64,000 nucleotides of DNA from Gnetum montanum (GCA_015680685.1 MNCI01010871.1:850518-914517), one strand, 5' to 3'. Counted from the first letter of the stretch, positions 36,165 through 47,270 are shown. The notes: generated by a model from the sequence alone, not told the origin. Numbers and translations: made by a program.

Positions 36165-36944
36165 TGTTGGCACATTTTGGCCATTTCATGGAACAGAGAT
36201 ATGGGATGATTGAGATATCCAAAATATTTCAATATAACTATTTCAAATGGCAAGATGTATAGGTTGAAAAGGTATTGATTCCTACCATTTGTTTCCATTA
36301 GCTAAAAAGGATTGGATGAAAAGATGGAATGAAAGAAAGTAATACATAAAATGACTGGGTTGGTACACAGCAAAGAAACCTTGCCATCAGCTTTGGATCA
36401 ATTGGTAAATAGATATATGCGTTCTACCTCAAAAAATTTGGAAAGTAGATAGAAAAAAAATTCAAAAGAAATACAAACTCATCAAAGAATGTAAAAGCTT
36501 AGGCAAGAAATAGATCAGTAGCAAGTTGAAGGAATAAAAAAAATACATATGGTAGCTACTAGGCAGGGAGAAATGTTGGTGCTGGTTGCAGGTACTGCTT
36601 TGGCCTCCACATAAGGAGGTGGAGGAGAATGAGATTAAGTGGTCGAAATGTGAAGGATGCCCTCACTGATTAAACTGTTAGTCCCTGGTAGTTCATGGGC
36701 ACTATTGTTAAGCTCAGTTTTGTATTTGGCTCTGATCCAGCATCTTGGAATTCACGGTAGCCAAGGGTTTTGTTGAGCTGTTGTTGACAATATGATAGAG
36801 GCAAGCAAGCTGGAAGAACACAGCTCTACCAGGAGGTCCCACAATACTGGTTTTTGGGATTATCGTCTTAGCCACGGCTCAGAATTTGCAAATCTTCGAT
36901 GATTTGATACAGCAACAGAAACATCGATCGATTCTTTGTCTGTT

Positions 36945-37506
36945 GGTAGAAATGGTGATCTGGTTAGGCAAAAATGAGTGAGGCTTCATCTTAGGTGCAT
37001 TAAATGTAGGAGAGAGTGTGGACAGTCGATGGCCCTTCAACATGCAATGTTTGCACATCAGCTTTAGAAATAATGATGACGATGGCACGGTGGAGGTATA
37101 GCTCGGCAAGATGCATGTCATGGCAATGGTGACAATGCACATGATGTAGCCACACTACAGCCATCCAAATGAAGGCAATCTCTACATCTACTCAAACATG
37201 TCACCCATGGCGGATCCCACCTTCAAAGCATAGAAAAATTGCACCGCGGTGGCCGACGTAGTCGTCGTTCTCGACCGAATTGTGGAACGTGGCCTCCGTG
37301 ATAGCCGAGCTTTGGACATGGAGTCGCTCTGCATTCTCTCTAGAAAGGCTATGTGGGTGCTCCAGCTTGACCTTGCCATGCTTGACAATGGCAGAAACAA
37401 CATCGATGTCATGAACATCATTGCACTCACTGCGTTGCTGACGTTCTGGCGCCCCGAGTGCAGTGTTGGTAGCCATGGCAGTGTAGAGCTACAATCCTCT
37501 TCATAG
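36945..37506 (+). pseudogene. RRP45: Captured exosome RRP45-like fragment in the 5' LTR of D
   Basis: RRP45 is a ring subunit of the RNA exosome with an RNase PH fold. The text reads, in one frame with four stops, GFILGALNVGESVDSRWPFN, VEV.LGKMHVMAMVTM, GNLYIYSNMSPMADPTFKA, LDRIVERGLRDSRALDMES, LCILSRKAMWVLQLDLAMLD and NIIALTALLTFWRPECSVG. These follow the order of plant RRP45 (RVDGR, VQLGQTHV, SPMADPSFE, GRIIDRGLRESRAVD, DLHILDNGGNL, ALMTFRRPE). No intron is seen within about 180 codons, consistent with capture from processed RNA, or of exons joined. Pseudogene. Confidence 0.85.
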
Positions 37507-37581
37507 GATCAAGCTATGGAATCGTTGTCAAAGTCCACTATATTTGTTATATATTTATATAAACATATATTTTATTATTAT

Positions 37582-37735
37582 GGTATTGCTGCCATACTGC
37601 GACTCCGATGATGATGATATCAGCCCCAGACCATTTGATGTTTATCGAAAGTTCACTTGGAAAATTGAGAATTTTTTCTAAAATAAGCAATAGGGAACTC
37701 AGGAGTAATGAATTTGAAGTTGGGGTTATAAATGT
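37582..37735 (+). pseudogene. Captured MATH/TRAF-domain start in the 5' LTR of D
   Basis: LLPYCDSDDDD then PRPFDVYRKFTWKIENFF, a stop, and after a frame change FEVG. Plant MATH-domain proteins of the MUSE13/14 (TRAF-like) type have PPYWDTDDDD, GPKPSELYGKYTWKIEKF and FEVGGYKW in this order. Only the first third of the domain is present. It lies 75 bases after the RRP45 piece; the two are unrelated proteins, so two captures or a chimeric transcript. Confidence 0.75.
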
Positions 37736-38100
37736 ATGGAACCATGCCATGCCTCCACTCACTTAAAGTGGAAAATTGTACCATCAATGAAGCACCTGGA
37801 TGGAAGAAGAAAATGTGCAGTCTCCACCAATTTGAATGGTACTCGTCTAGCGAACAAACGTTGCAAGAGATGATGGATGCTTTAAAAAATTGTACATACA
37901 ACATGGTAGAAAAGGTTACAACAACCACAGTTTTTTATGGAACACACGACAACATTACCAAACACAGCAACGCCTGACGCCAACGTGTTCATCATCGTCA
38001 TTACCAATCCATCAAGTGCGGCTACAGAGACACGAAGACACAGCAAGACAGGTGCACAACTGAATTAGTAGAATTGAAGATTATTAAGCTGATGAATCAA
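37736..38100 (+). other. Unassigned coding-like stretch in the LTR of D
   Basis: An 81-codon frame at 37732-37974 (HSLKVENCTINEAPGWKKKM) and then a frame ending TNPSSAATETRR. The second frame is kept in the 3' LTR too. I do not recognise them. Perhaps a third captured fragment. Confidence 0.35.
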
Positions 38101-38480
38101 GGTTATGGCTTATTGTAAAAGCAAGTACAAAACCTGAATGCACAAAATCAAAATAACAAAATAAAATTTCAATTTCGTATGGTTTGGTGGCTAAAAATAA
38201 TTATGTGCAACAAAAATAAAATGACAATTGTATGGAGCACTTATTGTAGTTGTACTAAGGTTAAATAGATTAAAAAAATAGAGATCTTGGCTTTATTTCC
38301 TAAAATTATTGAAAGAAATATTTGTAAAATTTGTAAAGACACATGCCAATGTTAGCATGATTTTCTCCTAACTTCATGTATAAGTTATAACTTCCTAACT
38401 TGTTGGGCAAGTTATAACTTCCTTACTTGGAAGAGAAGTTACCCAAGATATTTTGTAATATTTAACTACCTTTTGGACCC
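38101..38480 (+). other. U3-like AT-rich part of the 5' LTR of D
   Basis: AT-rich, with a direct repeat TAAGTTATAACTTCCT at about 38382 and 38406 ahead of the TATA box. No gene. Confidence 0.5.
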
Positions 38481-38488
38481 TATAAAAG
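38481..38488 (+). promoter_or_regulatory. TATA box of the 5' LTR of D
   Basis: TATAAAAG in CCCTATAAAAGGGCTTC, aligned with CCCTATAAACGGGCTTC at 48231 in the 3' LTR. The only strong core-promoter match in the LTR, so transcription likely started about 30 bases on, leaving a repeat region and U5 of roughly 1.1 kb. Confidence 0.7.
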
Positions 38489-39499
38489 GGCTTCAAGGGT
38501 AGGAAGGAAAAAAAACACTTGGGGTCTTAGAAGAGCATTGGAAAAGAAGACATTGTGAAAGATTGCTTGTAAGATGATTTATTAAAGACAACATTTTAGC
38601 CTCTTTGTCATAGTCCTGTGAGTTATGCTTATTATTTTTTGTTTTGTTTAAATTTTTTAGCTAGTGGTTTAGATAGTATCATGCTTGGCAAGTAATTTTT
38701 GGATTTTTAGATTACTCTTATTGTTCTTGTTTCATGATAGAAAATTTCTATTAAAATCTTGCCATAGAAGAGCTTGTGTTTGAAAGCCTTAAGAGCATTT
38801 TAGTAGTGAATTTTATTATTGTGCAATGTATAAGAACCTCTATTGAGATTTTTGTAAGAGAGCCTCTGCATGTAGTCAAGCTGTTGAATGATTCAATAAT
38901 CAAGAGGGTTCAGAAACTCTCTAGTATTTTGATAGGACCAGAATAGATTCTTGTATCTTTAAAGTGAATCTTCGTGGTCTTTCAATCAAAAATTGTCAAG
39001 TCTTTTGAAGGTTCTATTAAATGCAATTGTTGACATCCATTATCTAGCTAAAATAGAGTCTTGTACGTGATAAATTACGTAGCAATTTTTTGGATAGCAT
39101 AGTAGGATTCTCTTGAAGAAATTGCTTATTTGAGCCTTGCAAGTTTGAACAATTCATAGTTATTGAATTTGGGATATGTTTATTGTGAAGTGTTTACTCA
39201 TATCATTTTACCTTGTTCAAACATTTGAGATCTTTACACAAATTTGCTTTCTTTTTCTCTTCTTTCTATTTCCATTAAATCTTGCTCTATTTCTAGTTTT
39301 CTTGTGAAACTATCTCTTTCTCTGGGGAAAATTAGAAGTAGATTCATAGAGTTGTGCTCAAATGTTTCTGCAAAACTTTATTTATTATAAGTAGGTATTA
39401 TAAGGATTGCATAGACTAGGAAATTAAACAAAATAGAAAATTTCAACAACTCACAGTACTTCACAAAGTTGGCTGAATCTCTTTAAGATATGGCTAAAG

Positions 39500-40755
39500 A
39501 GTTACACCATTAGGATTTCAAAATTACAATGATATTCCTAAGGTAGTTTACAAATATTTGCCTAAGCCTTTCATTTCTGGAAAAGCTTCTTTAGCTAAAG
39601 AATATATTCACATGTTTGAGTTAGTTTTAGCTCATGCAAATATTCAACATCAAGATCAAGCTTGTAGGTTGTTTGTATTAAACTTAAAGGATATGGCTCA
39701 GATTTGGTATTCGAACTTACCAAGTAATAGTATTACAAGTTGGGATGACATGAAGAATCTTTTCTTGGCCCAATTTGGTAATCAATTAGATCAATAACAA
39801 CTATATTGTGGGCTAATACAAGCTAAGCAAGGAGTTAAAGAGTCAATTAGATATTTTAACATCAATTTTCAACGAATTTGTGGACTCTTTCAAAGATAAT
39901 ATAGGCCATCGGAAGAAATGCTTAAAGAAACTTATCTTAAGGCTATCAACCCCAACATTTCAATTTGGTTAAGAAGAACTCCAAACTTCACTACACTAAA
40001 TGATTACTTTAGTGAAGCTATACAGTTAGAAAAATAGTTAAACTTGAATTCTAAAGAAAATATTGCAATTCAAAAAAGAGAAGAAAGAGTTATGATTCCT
40101 ATGCAAGATTTTGCTCAATTTAAAGCTTTACCAGGTCCATCTCATGTTAAGAAAGAGTAAGAACATGAAAGATTAGAATCTGAAAAAGGATACTTAATGA
40201 GAGATATGTCTAACAAAATAGTGAATCTTGAAAAAGCCTTGGCAAGAATTAATATCAAGGAAGAAAGGAAAAATAGAAAGCATAAACATCAAGACACTAA
40301 GTTAGCAAAAGATGAAGATGAAAGTGACCTAATTATGTCCAACTTTCTTGATATTGAATCTGATAATGAGTTATCTAGTGTTCATTATGCAAGTAAATCT
40401 TCTAGCAATGGATCTAGCGATACTTCTTCTATATCAAGTTTTGAAGAAGATATGTCTTTGGATGAAGAATGTAATAATAATGAGGAAAATGGATATAATC
40501 TCTGATCAAAAGAAATATTAACTATTTCTAGACCCCCAAATGTTATTACTGATCTATCTACTAAGAAAAAAGCTTTTGAGCTAAATAGAAGAGATAAGAA
40601 TAAAGGTAAAGACAATCAAGTAGAGAAAAGCACTCCAAATCAGTCTTTTAATAAATGGATAAAGAAACCAAGCTTTATTGGTGATGGAGAGTATGATTTG
40701 ATTGAAGACCTTAAACATGTCAAGGCTAATATTAGCTTTTATCAGTTACTTTAAA
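39500..40755 (+). pseudogene. gag of element D, start missing
   Basis: One frame runs the whole length: YKYLPKPFISGKASLAKEYI, MAQIWYSNLPSNSITSWDD and MKNLFLAQFGNQLDQ of the gag core, VKESIRYF.I.FQRIC, then a charged C-terminal part with an acidic serine-rich stretch (40310-40480). Stops at 39795, 39897, 40036, 40158, 40503 and 40753; nearly all stand where a glutamine or arginine codon (CAA, CAG, CGA) is one C-to-T change away. No zinc knuckle is evident. Confidence 0.8.
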
Positions 40756-40869
40756 TAGGAGATCAGCAAAGAAAGGCTTTAGAGTTCATTAAAGGTAAAA
40801 GGAGAGTTAGAGAATCAGAGTTAAGTTATGTATCTAATAATGATGAGAAATTAAAGACTTCATATGATA

Positions 40870-41330
40870 AGGAAGCTTCTTCTTTTATTTTGACAATGAA
40901 ATTAAAGAATAAATACTTACACAATTTTTTGATTGATTCTGGAGCTATGCCTACTATAATGCCACTATCTATATATAAGAAACTTGGTTTGATTCCCAAA
41001 AAGTCAAATAAAAAGATTGTTCACGTGGATAAATGTAGAGTGAAGATAGTGGGTCAATTACCAAATGTTCTATTGGAAATTGCTTCTGAACCCCGCGTCA
41101 AAAGTAGAGTAACTATTCAAGTGGCAGATATACCAGATTCGCATAGTCTCTTATTGAGTAGAAGTTGGAGTAAGAATTTCTCAGGTTACATATCAACAGA
41201 TTATTCTCACATGTGGCTACCTTGGAAAGGAGAACCAAATCAAATATACATCTATAGTAAACCTTTGATGATTGATAACATTACTTCAAATGGAAAAAGT
41301 AAAATGGTTGAAAAAGGAGGTTTTGAAAAA
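40870..41330 (+). pseudogene. Aspartic protease of element D
   Basis: NFLIDSGAMPTIMPLSIYKK holds the retropepsin D-S-G-A site, followed by VKIVGQLPNVLLEIA and the flap-to-end part SHSLLLSRSW. Open from 40890. The frame is lost at a run of eight A at about 41326-41333, where the reading shifts to the RNase H frame. Confidence 0.85.
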
Positions 41331-41940
41331 AAATTTGTACACTGCAAGAAAATTATGGTTCTGAAAAACAACAATCAAAGAATGAGGATAAATGGGAGTT
41401 ATACTTTGATGGTTCATGTAATTCAAAAGGTGTAGGAGTCAGTATAGTTATATTCAGGAATGATTCACCTAAAATTCTCAAGGAAATTCATCTATCTTTC
41501 CCTTGTACTAACAGCAAAGCTGAGTATGAAGCTTTATGTATTGGTATAAGAATAGCTCTAGACAAAAATATCATAGTAATCACTATAAAAGGAGACTCAA
41601 GATTATTTTGTGAACAAGTAAAGGGTAACTTTGTAGAGAAGAGCTCATTCTTAAGACCTTATAAGCAAGTTGCTTATAAGATGTTAGATCAATTTCAACA
41701 TTATAGAATAGAGCATATAAACAGAGCAGAGAATCTTATAGCAGATGATCTGGCAAAGGTAGATTTAGCATTGGATATGCAAATAATAGAAAGTTACAAA
41801 GATGTAATGATTGAAGAAGAACATCAACCATTAGTACCAAATAATATAATACATTTACAAGTATTTGAAGATGATGATAAAGTACTAAGATTTATGAAAA
41901 ATAAACAAGAATTTGAGGATTAAGTGATACCTGAAACATC
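41331..41940 (+). CDS. RNase H domain of element D, placed before reverse transcriptase
   Basis: Degrades RNA in RNA-DNA hybrids. One frame from the A-run gives KWELYFDGSCNSKGVGVSIV, CTNSKAEYEALCIGIRIAL, IKGDSRLFCEQVKG, IEHINRAENLIADDLAKV, so all four catalytic acids (D, E, D, D) are present without a stop to 41921. The type is the archaeal/plant one, close in form to the second RNase H of Tat elements. In those it stands after reverse transcriptase and gypsy RNase H; here it stands between protease and reverse transcriptase. It is part of a polyprotein, not a free gene. Confidence 0.85.
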
Positions 41941-42059
41941 ATCAAATTCCAAAGCTAATTTCATTCCAAAAAAGATGATTGATTTGGAACATGAGTTCAA
42001 AGAAAATTTACTTACTGGAAAGGATATACAAAACCTAGATAGTCAAGCTTTATAGGTAG

Positions 42060-43192
42060 TGAATTTTGGATTAGATAGAATACCAAAGATGTTGAATGTT
42101 ACAAAGGAAAGAGATTCGAGTTTCAAGCAAAACTTGTTAACATGTATAAGAAATAATTTGGAAACATTTCTTGGTCTTATGATGATCTTAAAGCTTTTAG
42201 ACCAAATGTGATGACAAATAAAATTCCTTTAATAGAAGGTTGTAAAATAATCAAGAAAAAACAAAGGAAATTTAATCGATCATTTGAACCAAATATGGAA
42301 GCTGAAATCAAGAAGTTGTAAGAACAAATCATATATCTAGTACGATATTCAACATGGCTTGCTAACCTTGTTCCAGTGAGAAAGAAAAATGGTGATATAA
42401 GGCTTTGTGTAGACTTTAGAAATCTGAATGATGCCTCAAAAAAGGATAAGTATCCACTTCCAAGAATTGATGAGATGTCGATTAAAGTCTCAGGTTGTCA
42501 AGTATATTCTTTCTTAGATAGTTTCTTAGGTTATAATCAAATCATGGTAGATAAGAATGATAGATACAAAACAATACTTATCACCAAATGGGGAACTTTT
42601 TCTTACCAAAGAATGTCATTTGGATTGTCAAATGCTGGAGCTACTTTCCAAAGAGCAATGGATATAGCATTTAATGATTTATTAGGAAAATTTGTGGTGG
42701 TTTATTTGGATGATATTACAATATTCTCAAAGAAAAAAGAAGATCATATTAATCATCTTAAGCAATTTTTTGACAGATCTCATGAGTTTGGTATTTCATT
42801 AAATCCTAAAAAGTTTATCTTTGGGGTTAAATATGGAAGCTTATTAGGCCATGTGATATGTCAAGAAGAAATTTCCATAGACAATTCCCGAATCCAAGCA
42901 ATACAGAATATTGAACATCCCACAAGTAAAAAATCTCTTAGATCTTTCTTTGGGAAGATAAACTTTGTGAAAAAGTTCATTCCTGGGTTTACTGAAATTA
43001 CCAAGCCTTTGATGCATATGCTAAAGAAGGATGTCCAAGTAGAGAAAACACCAGAATCAGAGAGAGCTTTATCAGAAATTAAAATTTCTATACAAGAGGC
43101 TCCATATTTGGTGAAGCCTAGGCTAAAAGAGGATTTTTGGTTATATTCTTTTGCTTCGAATGATTCTATCGCTGCCGTTTTAACACAAAGAT
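42060..43192 (+). pseudogene. Reverse transcriptase of element D
   Basis: Upstream part 42110-42370 (SYDDLKAFRPNVMTNKIPL, stop in IKKL.EQII), then a 272-codon open frame from 42376: NGDIRLCVDFRNLNDASKKD, YSFLDSFLGYNQIMVDKND, MSFGLSNAGATFQRAMD, VVYLDDITIFSKKKEDH, SLNPKKFIFGVKYGSLLGHV, SLRSFFGKINFVKKFIPGF. Catalytic motif YLDD intact. Differs clearly from the YVDD type of A, B and C, so D is another lineage. TGA ends the frame at 43192 (one base after a possible R codon). Confidence 0.88.
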
Positions 43193-43430
43193 GATGAAGG
43201 TCAAGATGAACCAATCATATTTTTTGGGTATTAGTTAAAAGGTTTAGAATTAAATTATTCAGACTTAGAGAAACAAGCTTTTGCAGTCATTAAGGCACTT
43301 CAGCATTTTAAATATTATTTGGAAAGTTCATTAGTCCACATTATGGTAATTGAACCTGCAGTCAAGTGATTCCTAGACCAAAATGAGATTGGATTAATAA
43401 CAGGAAAATGACTTATAAAGTTGCAAAGTT
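43193..43430 (+). pseudogene. Degenerate gypsy RNase H of element D
   Basis: PIIFFGY then LELNYSDLEKQAFAVIKALQ and HFKYYLESS matches the end of the usual gypsy RNase H (Y.S..LS..E.NYS..EKE.LA.V.A...FR.YL). The catalytic beginning is not recognisable. Likely a non-catalytic tether remaining after the other RNase H took over. Confidence 0.7.
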
Positions 43431-44870
43431 TCAGATTTTCATTGGAAATATGCAAAACAATTAAGAGAATGGGATTAGCCAAGTTAATGACTAGAGAAAG
43501 TGAAGTATGTACACTTGACACCCATGAAGAGAATTGGTATGACGAAATTCTCAAATTTCTTAATACAAGGAAAATCCCAAATAATTTAACTACAAGTCAA
43601 AAGAGCACTTTCTTCAAAAGAGCACGAAGATTCATTGTTAAAGATGGTATATTATATAGAAAGGATTTTCGAGGGGTTTTATTCGAATGTGTTCATAATG
43701 ATCAAATTAGTTTCATTTTGGAACAATTTCATGATTATTTGAATTTATTTTATGAATCTCCTAAGTCGACTATGCAACATATACTTCGATATGGATATTA
43801 CTGGCCTTCCATGTATCAAGACATTAGTTCAAAGATTCAAAAATGCTATAAATGTTAAATTCATGGGCCCAAAATTAAAAAGGCTAGATCCCCTATAAAG
43901 CCAATAGTTGCAGATAGACCATTTCAGCAATGGGATTTGGATTTTATTTGTACAATTACTCCTTCAAAAGCTGGACACAAGTTTATTCTCATAGCTACTA
44001 ATTATTTTACTAAATGGTCTGAAGAAAAGGCTCTAAGAGGAAGTTCAGCATCAGATGTGATTAAGTTTCTAGAAGATCACATTCTAAGTAGATTTGGTCT
44101 ATCCAAAGTGTTAATGTCAGATAATGGACCCACCTTCAAATCTGAAGAGTTTATCAAATGGGCATAAGAAAAATCTATTTTCTTATTTTCCTCATCAAAC
44201 TATTATCCTCAAGGAAATGGCCTAGCAGAATCCACCAATAAAAATCTTATCACTTATATCAAGAAATCGATGGATAGAAATCTAGGAAATTGGATTAATT
44301 ATCTACAATCCACATTATGGTCAGATCGAATTAGATTCAACAGAGCTATTGGTACATCCCCATATAACTTAGTTTATGGTTTTCCAGCAAGAATTACAAA
44401 TAAGATTGTAAGCACAACTTCTGAATTTGTACAAAGATATAGTAAAAAAATTGATAAAGATAGAAGTTTCATGACTTTACTTATTAAAAGAGAAGCTGAA
44501 GTAGATAAAGAAAGGGATAATTTGTTACAAAATACCTTTCAAGTTAAAAGATGGTTTGATAGGAAAGCTCTGAAAAGAAATTTCAAGATAGGGGACCTTG
44601 TCCTATTATGGAATATGAAGAAATCGAATAAGTTTACACCGAAGTGGATTGGTCCATTTCAAATTACAAAGGAATTGTCAGAGGATACTTACAAATTATC
44701 AACTTTGGATGGCATGGAATTGCAATTTCCATATAATGTTTTTCCATTATTTTGGACAATTGCATACAACTTGAAGATATCCAAAGTAATATATGTATAT
44801 ACTATTAGATATAATATTACTAAGAGTATAGTATTAATTATTATGTTTAATTATGCTATTGGTATATAGT
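43431..44870 (+). pseudogene. Integrase of element D
   Basis: Zinc-binding part FHDYLNLFYESPKSTMQHIL, YYWPSMYQDISSKIQKCYKC; core WDLDFICTITPSKAGHKFIL, VLMSDNGPTFKSEEFIKWA, GNGLAESTNKNLITYIKK: D, D and E all present. C-terminal part 44270-44866 open for 199 codons with GDLVLLWNMKKSNKFTPKWI and GPFQITKEL, the usual GPY/F-type module. Stops only at 43856 and 44165. The zinc site has HHCC partly changed. Confidence 0.88.
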
Positions 44871-45186
44871 TAGATAAGTAGATAGTATATTATAATAATA
44901 AAGATATTTAAGATAAATTTATTTAAATTAGAAAGTAGTTTAATAATTTAATTCCTACAAGTGAGACAAGTGGAAGCCTACAAGTGTGACAAGTAGAAGA
45001 GGTGACTCATCAACCACTTAGTGAATATTTTGACAAGTAGTTAGAATGCACAAAAAGATGGAAAATTGGTTGAAGACTCTTGAAGGAAATTTTCAATTTC
45101 TAGCTACTATAAAAAGAGGATTGGGTTGCCTAGGATTTCCTCATCTTTCAATTCAAGTTGAGTAGAGAAAGTAAGAGAGAGTTGAT
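44871..45186 (+). other. Leader of the 3' open frame of element D, with TATA-like box
   Basis: AT-rich, with the direct repeat ACAAGTGTGACAAGTAG at 44957-44999. CTATAAAAAG at 45107-45116 stands about 80 bases before the next ATG codons and is a good TATA candidate for a subgenomic RNA. Confidence 0.5.
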
Positions 45187-45198
45187 TTGAAAGAGAAG

Positions 45199-45837
45199 AT
45201 GGATTTTGGGAGAACAATGAGGAAGCCTTTCATTCCTTATGTGATAGGATGTTGCCCAGAAGATGTGTTAAAGGCTTACTTGAAAACTAGAGCATGTGGA
45301 GCACCTAAAGAGTGTCCTTTCATGGCTTGGTTGGCTAATGAATTCTCATTCTTCACAAGAGGTTTAGAGATAAAATCAAATATTTGGGGAAAATATCAAA
45401 ATTGCACCCAAGAAGAGGAAAGGGAAGACGAACAACCAATCAATGAAGATTCATGGGAAGAAGCCTTTGTGTCCCAAGAAGAAGAAGAAGGACCCAATTG
45501 GGGAGAATAGAAGAATTCATCTAAGAAAGAAGATGATGAGATTGCTAAAGAAAAAGCCCAAGAATATCAAGTTGAAAGCTCCAATAAGCTAGAAAATAAT
45601 AGAATAGCCTTCATCACGTTAGAAATTTCCTATGGGAAAGTTAGAGATATGAGGATTCCTACTAAAGTAACCCTCACAATTCTGTTCCTATCTCAAGAAC
45701 AGTCCATGGAAAAAGGACTTGATAATGTACAGTTTACTATTTTTTTTAGGAATGAGGTTTTTATACCACAAAACTTTATGTTTGATGGGAATTTTTCTCC
45801 TAAAATATTTATCTGTTCAACTGTAAAAATTCAATAA
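45199..45837 (+). pseudogene. Extra 3' open frame of element D, one stop
   Basis: Unknown protein of about 212 residues: MDFGRTMRKPFIPYVIGCCP, CPFMAWLANEFSFF, an acidic middle (EEEEREDEQPINED), stop TAG at 45508, then KNSSKKEDDEIAKEKAQEYQ and a hydrophobic-mixed end. An in-frame ATG at 45187 is also possible. Position after integrase is that of env or additional ORFs in plant gypsy elements. No signal peptide or transmembrane helix is obvious, so it is not a clear env. No similarity recognised. Confidence 0.6.
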
Positions 45838-45894
45838 AAGCTTCAGTACAGTTCAGTTTTAAAATGGGGCTTGCATAAATTTCTTTAAGCTTTT

Positions 45895-45908
45895 AAAGGG
45901 GGCAGAAA
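45895..45908 (+). other. Polypurine tract of element D
   Basis: AAAGGGGGCAGAAA immediately before the TG of the 3' LTR; one C interrupts it. Confidence 0.75.
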
Positions 45909-46688
45909 TGTTGGCACATTTTGGCCATTTCATGGAACAGAGATATGGGATGATTGAGATCTCCAAAATATTTCAATATAACTATTTCAAATGGAAAAAT
46001 TTATAGGTTGAAAAGGTATTGATTCCTATCATTCATTTCCATTAGCTAAAAAGGATTGGACGAAAAGATGGAACAAAAGAAAGTAATACATAAAATGACT
46101 AGGTTGGTATGCAGCAAAGAAACATTGCCATCAGCTTTGGATTAATTGGTAAATAGATATATGCTTTCTACTTCAAATAATTTGGAAAGTAGATAGAAAA
46201 CAGAATTTCAAAAGAAATACAAACTCATCAAAGAATGTAAAATCTTAGGCAAGAAAGAGATCAGTAGCAAGTTGAAGGAATAAAGAAAACACATATGATA
46301 GCTACTAGGCAAGGAGCAATGTTGATGTTGGTTGCAGGTACTACTTCGGCCTCCACACAAGGAGGTGAAGAAGAATGAGATTGAGTGGTCAAAATGTGAA
46401 GGATGCTCTCACTGATTAAACTGTTAGTCCCTGGTAGTTCATGGGCACTATTGTTAGGCTTAGTTTTATATTTGGCTCTGATCCGGTGTCTTGGAATTCA
46501 TAGTGGCCAAGGGTTTTGTTGAGCTGCCTCCAGCAATATGATGGAGGCGAGCAAGCCGGAAGAATGCTGCTCTATCAAGAGGTCCTGCAATACAAGTTTT
46601 TGGCATTACCGTCACAATTGCAGCTCAAAATTTGTGAATCACCAATGTTTTGATACAGCAATAGAAACATTGATCAATTCTTCATCTA

Positions 46689-47270
46689 TTGGCAGAAATG
46701 GTGAGCCAGTTAAGCACAAATGAATGGGGCTTCATCTTAGGCATGTTAAATTTAGGAGAGAGAGTGGATGGTTGGCAGCCCTTCGACATGCAATGTTTGC
46801 ACATCGCCTTCAAAAATAACGACGATGACAACGATGGCATAGCGAAGGTGCAGCTCGGAAACACGCACATCATGGTGGTGGTGATGGCACACGTGATGCA
46901 GCCACACCACAGCCATCCAAAAAAAGGCACTCTCTCCATCTACTCTGACATGTCACCCATGGCAGATCCCATGTTCGAAGCATAGCACAATTGCACCACG
47001 GTGGTCGACGTGGCCGTCGTTTTGGACTGAATCGTGGAATGTGGCCTCCATGAGAGCTGAGCTCTAGACATGGAGTTGCTCTGCATTCTCTTCAGAAAGG
47101 TCGTGTGGGTGCTCTGACTCAACCTCACCATGCTTGACAATGGCGGCAACATCATCAATGCCAAAAACATCACCACGCTCATCGCATTGCTGACATTCCG
47201 GCTCCCCGAGTGCAGCGTTGGCAGCCATGGCAGTGCGGAGCTGTGGTCCTCTTCGTGGGATTAGGCTATG
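46689..47270 (+). pseudogene. RRP45: Captured RRP45-like fragment in the 3' LTR of D
   Basis: A 98-codon open frame (46689-46982) reads EWGFILGMLNLGERVDGWQP, IAKVQLGNTHIMVVVMAHVM, KKGTLSIYSDMSPMADPMFE, closer to RRP45 here than the 5' copy (RVDG and VQLGNTH kept). It continues past a stop with IVECGLHES, LDMELLCILFRKVVWVL and LTMLDNGGNIINAKNI. Covers roughly the first half of the RNase PH domain. Confidence 0.85.

Larger units (their letters stand above)
36165..39490 (+). repeat. 5' LTR of element D, 3' end missing
   Basis: Aligns with 45909-49243 of the 3' LTR. Similarity stops at TCTTTAAGATA. The last 195 bases of the complete LTR (49244-49438), the primer site and the gag start are absent, so one deletion likely removed them. 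Confidence 0.88.

Noticed and set aside
38101-39450. A host gene promoter and exon in the LTR of D
   Set aside because: TATA and following DNA are present in both LTRs and fit the element's own promoter, R and U5.
45199-45837. env gene of an errantivirus-like element
   Set aside because: No signal peptide, fusion peptide, or membrane anchor is visible; length is short.
46682-47182. Open frames on the - strand across the RRP45 piece
   Set aside because: Shadows of the + strand fragment, which matches RRP45 in order and spacing.
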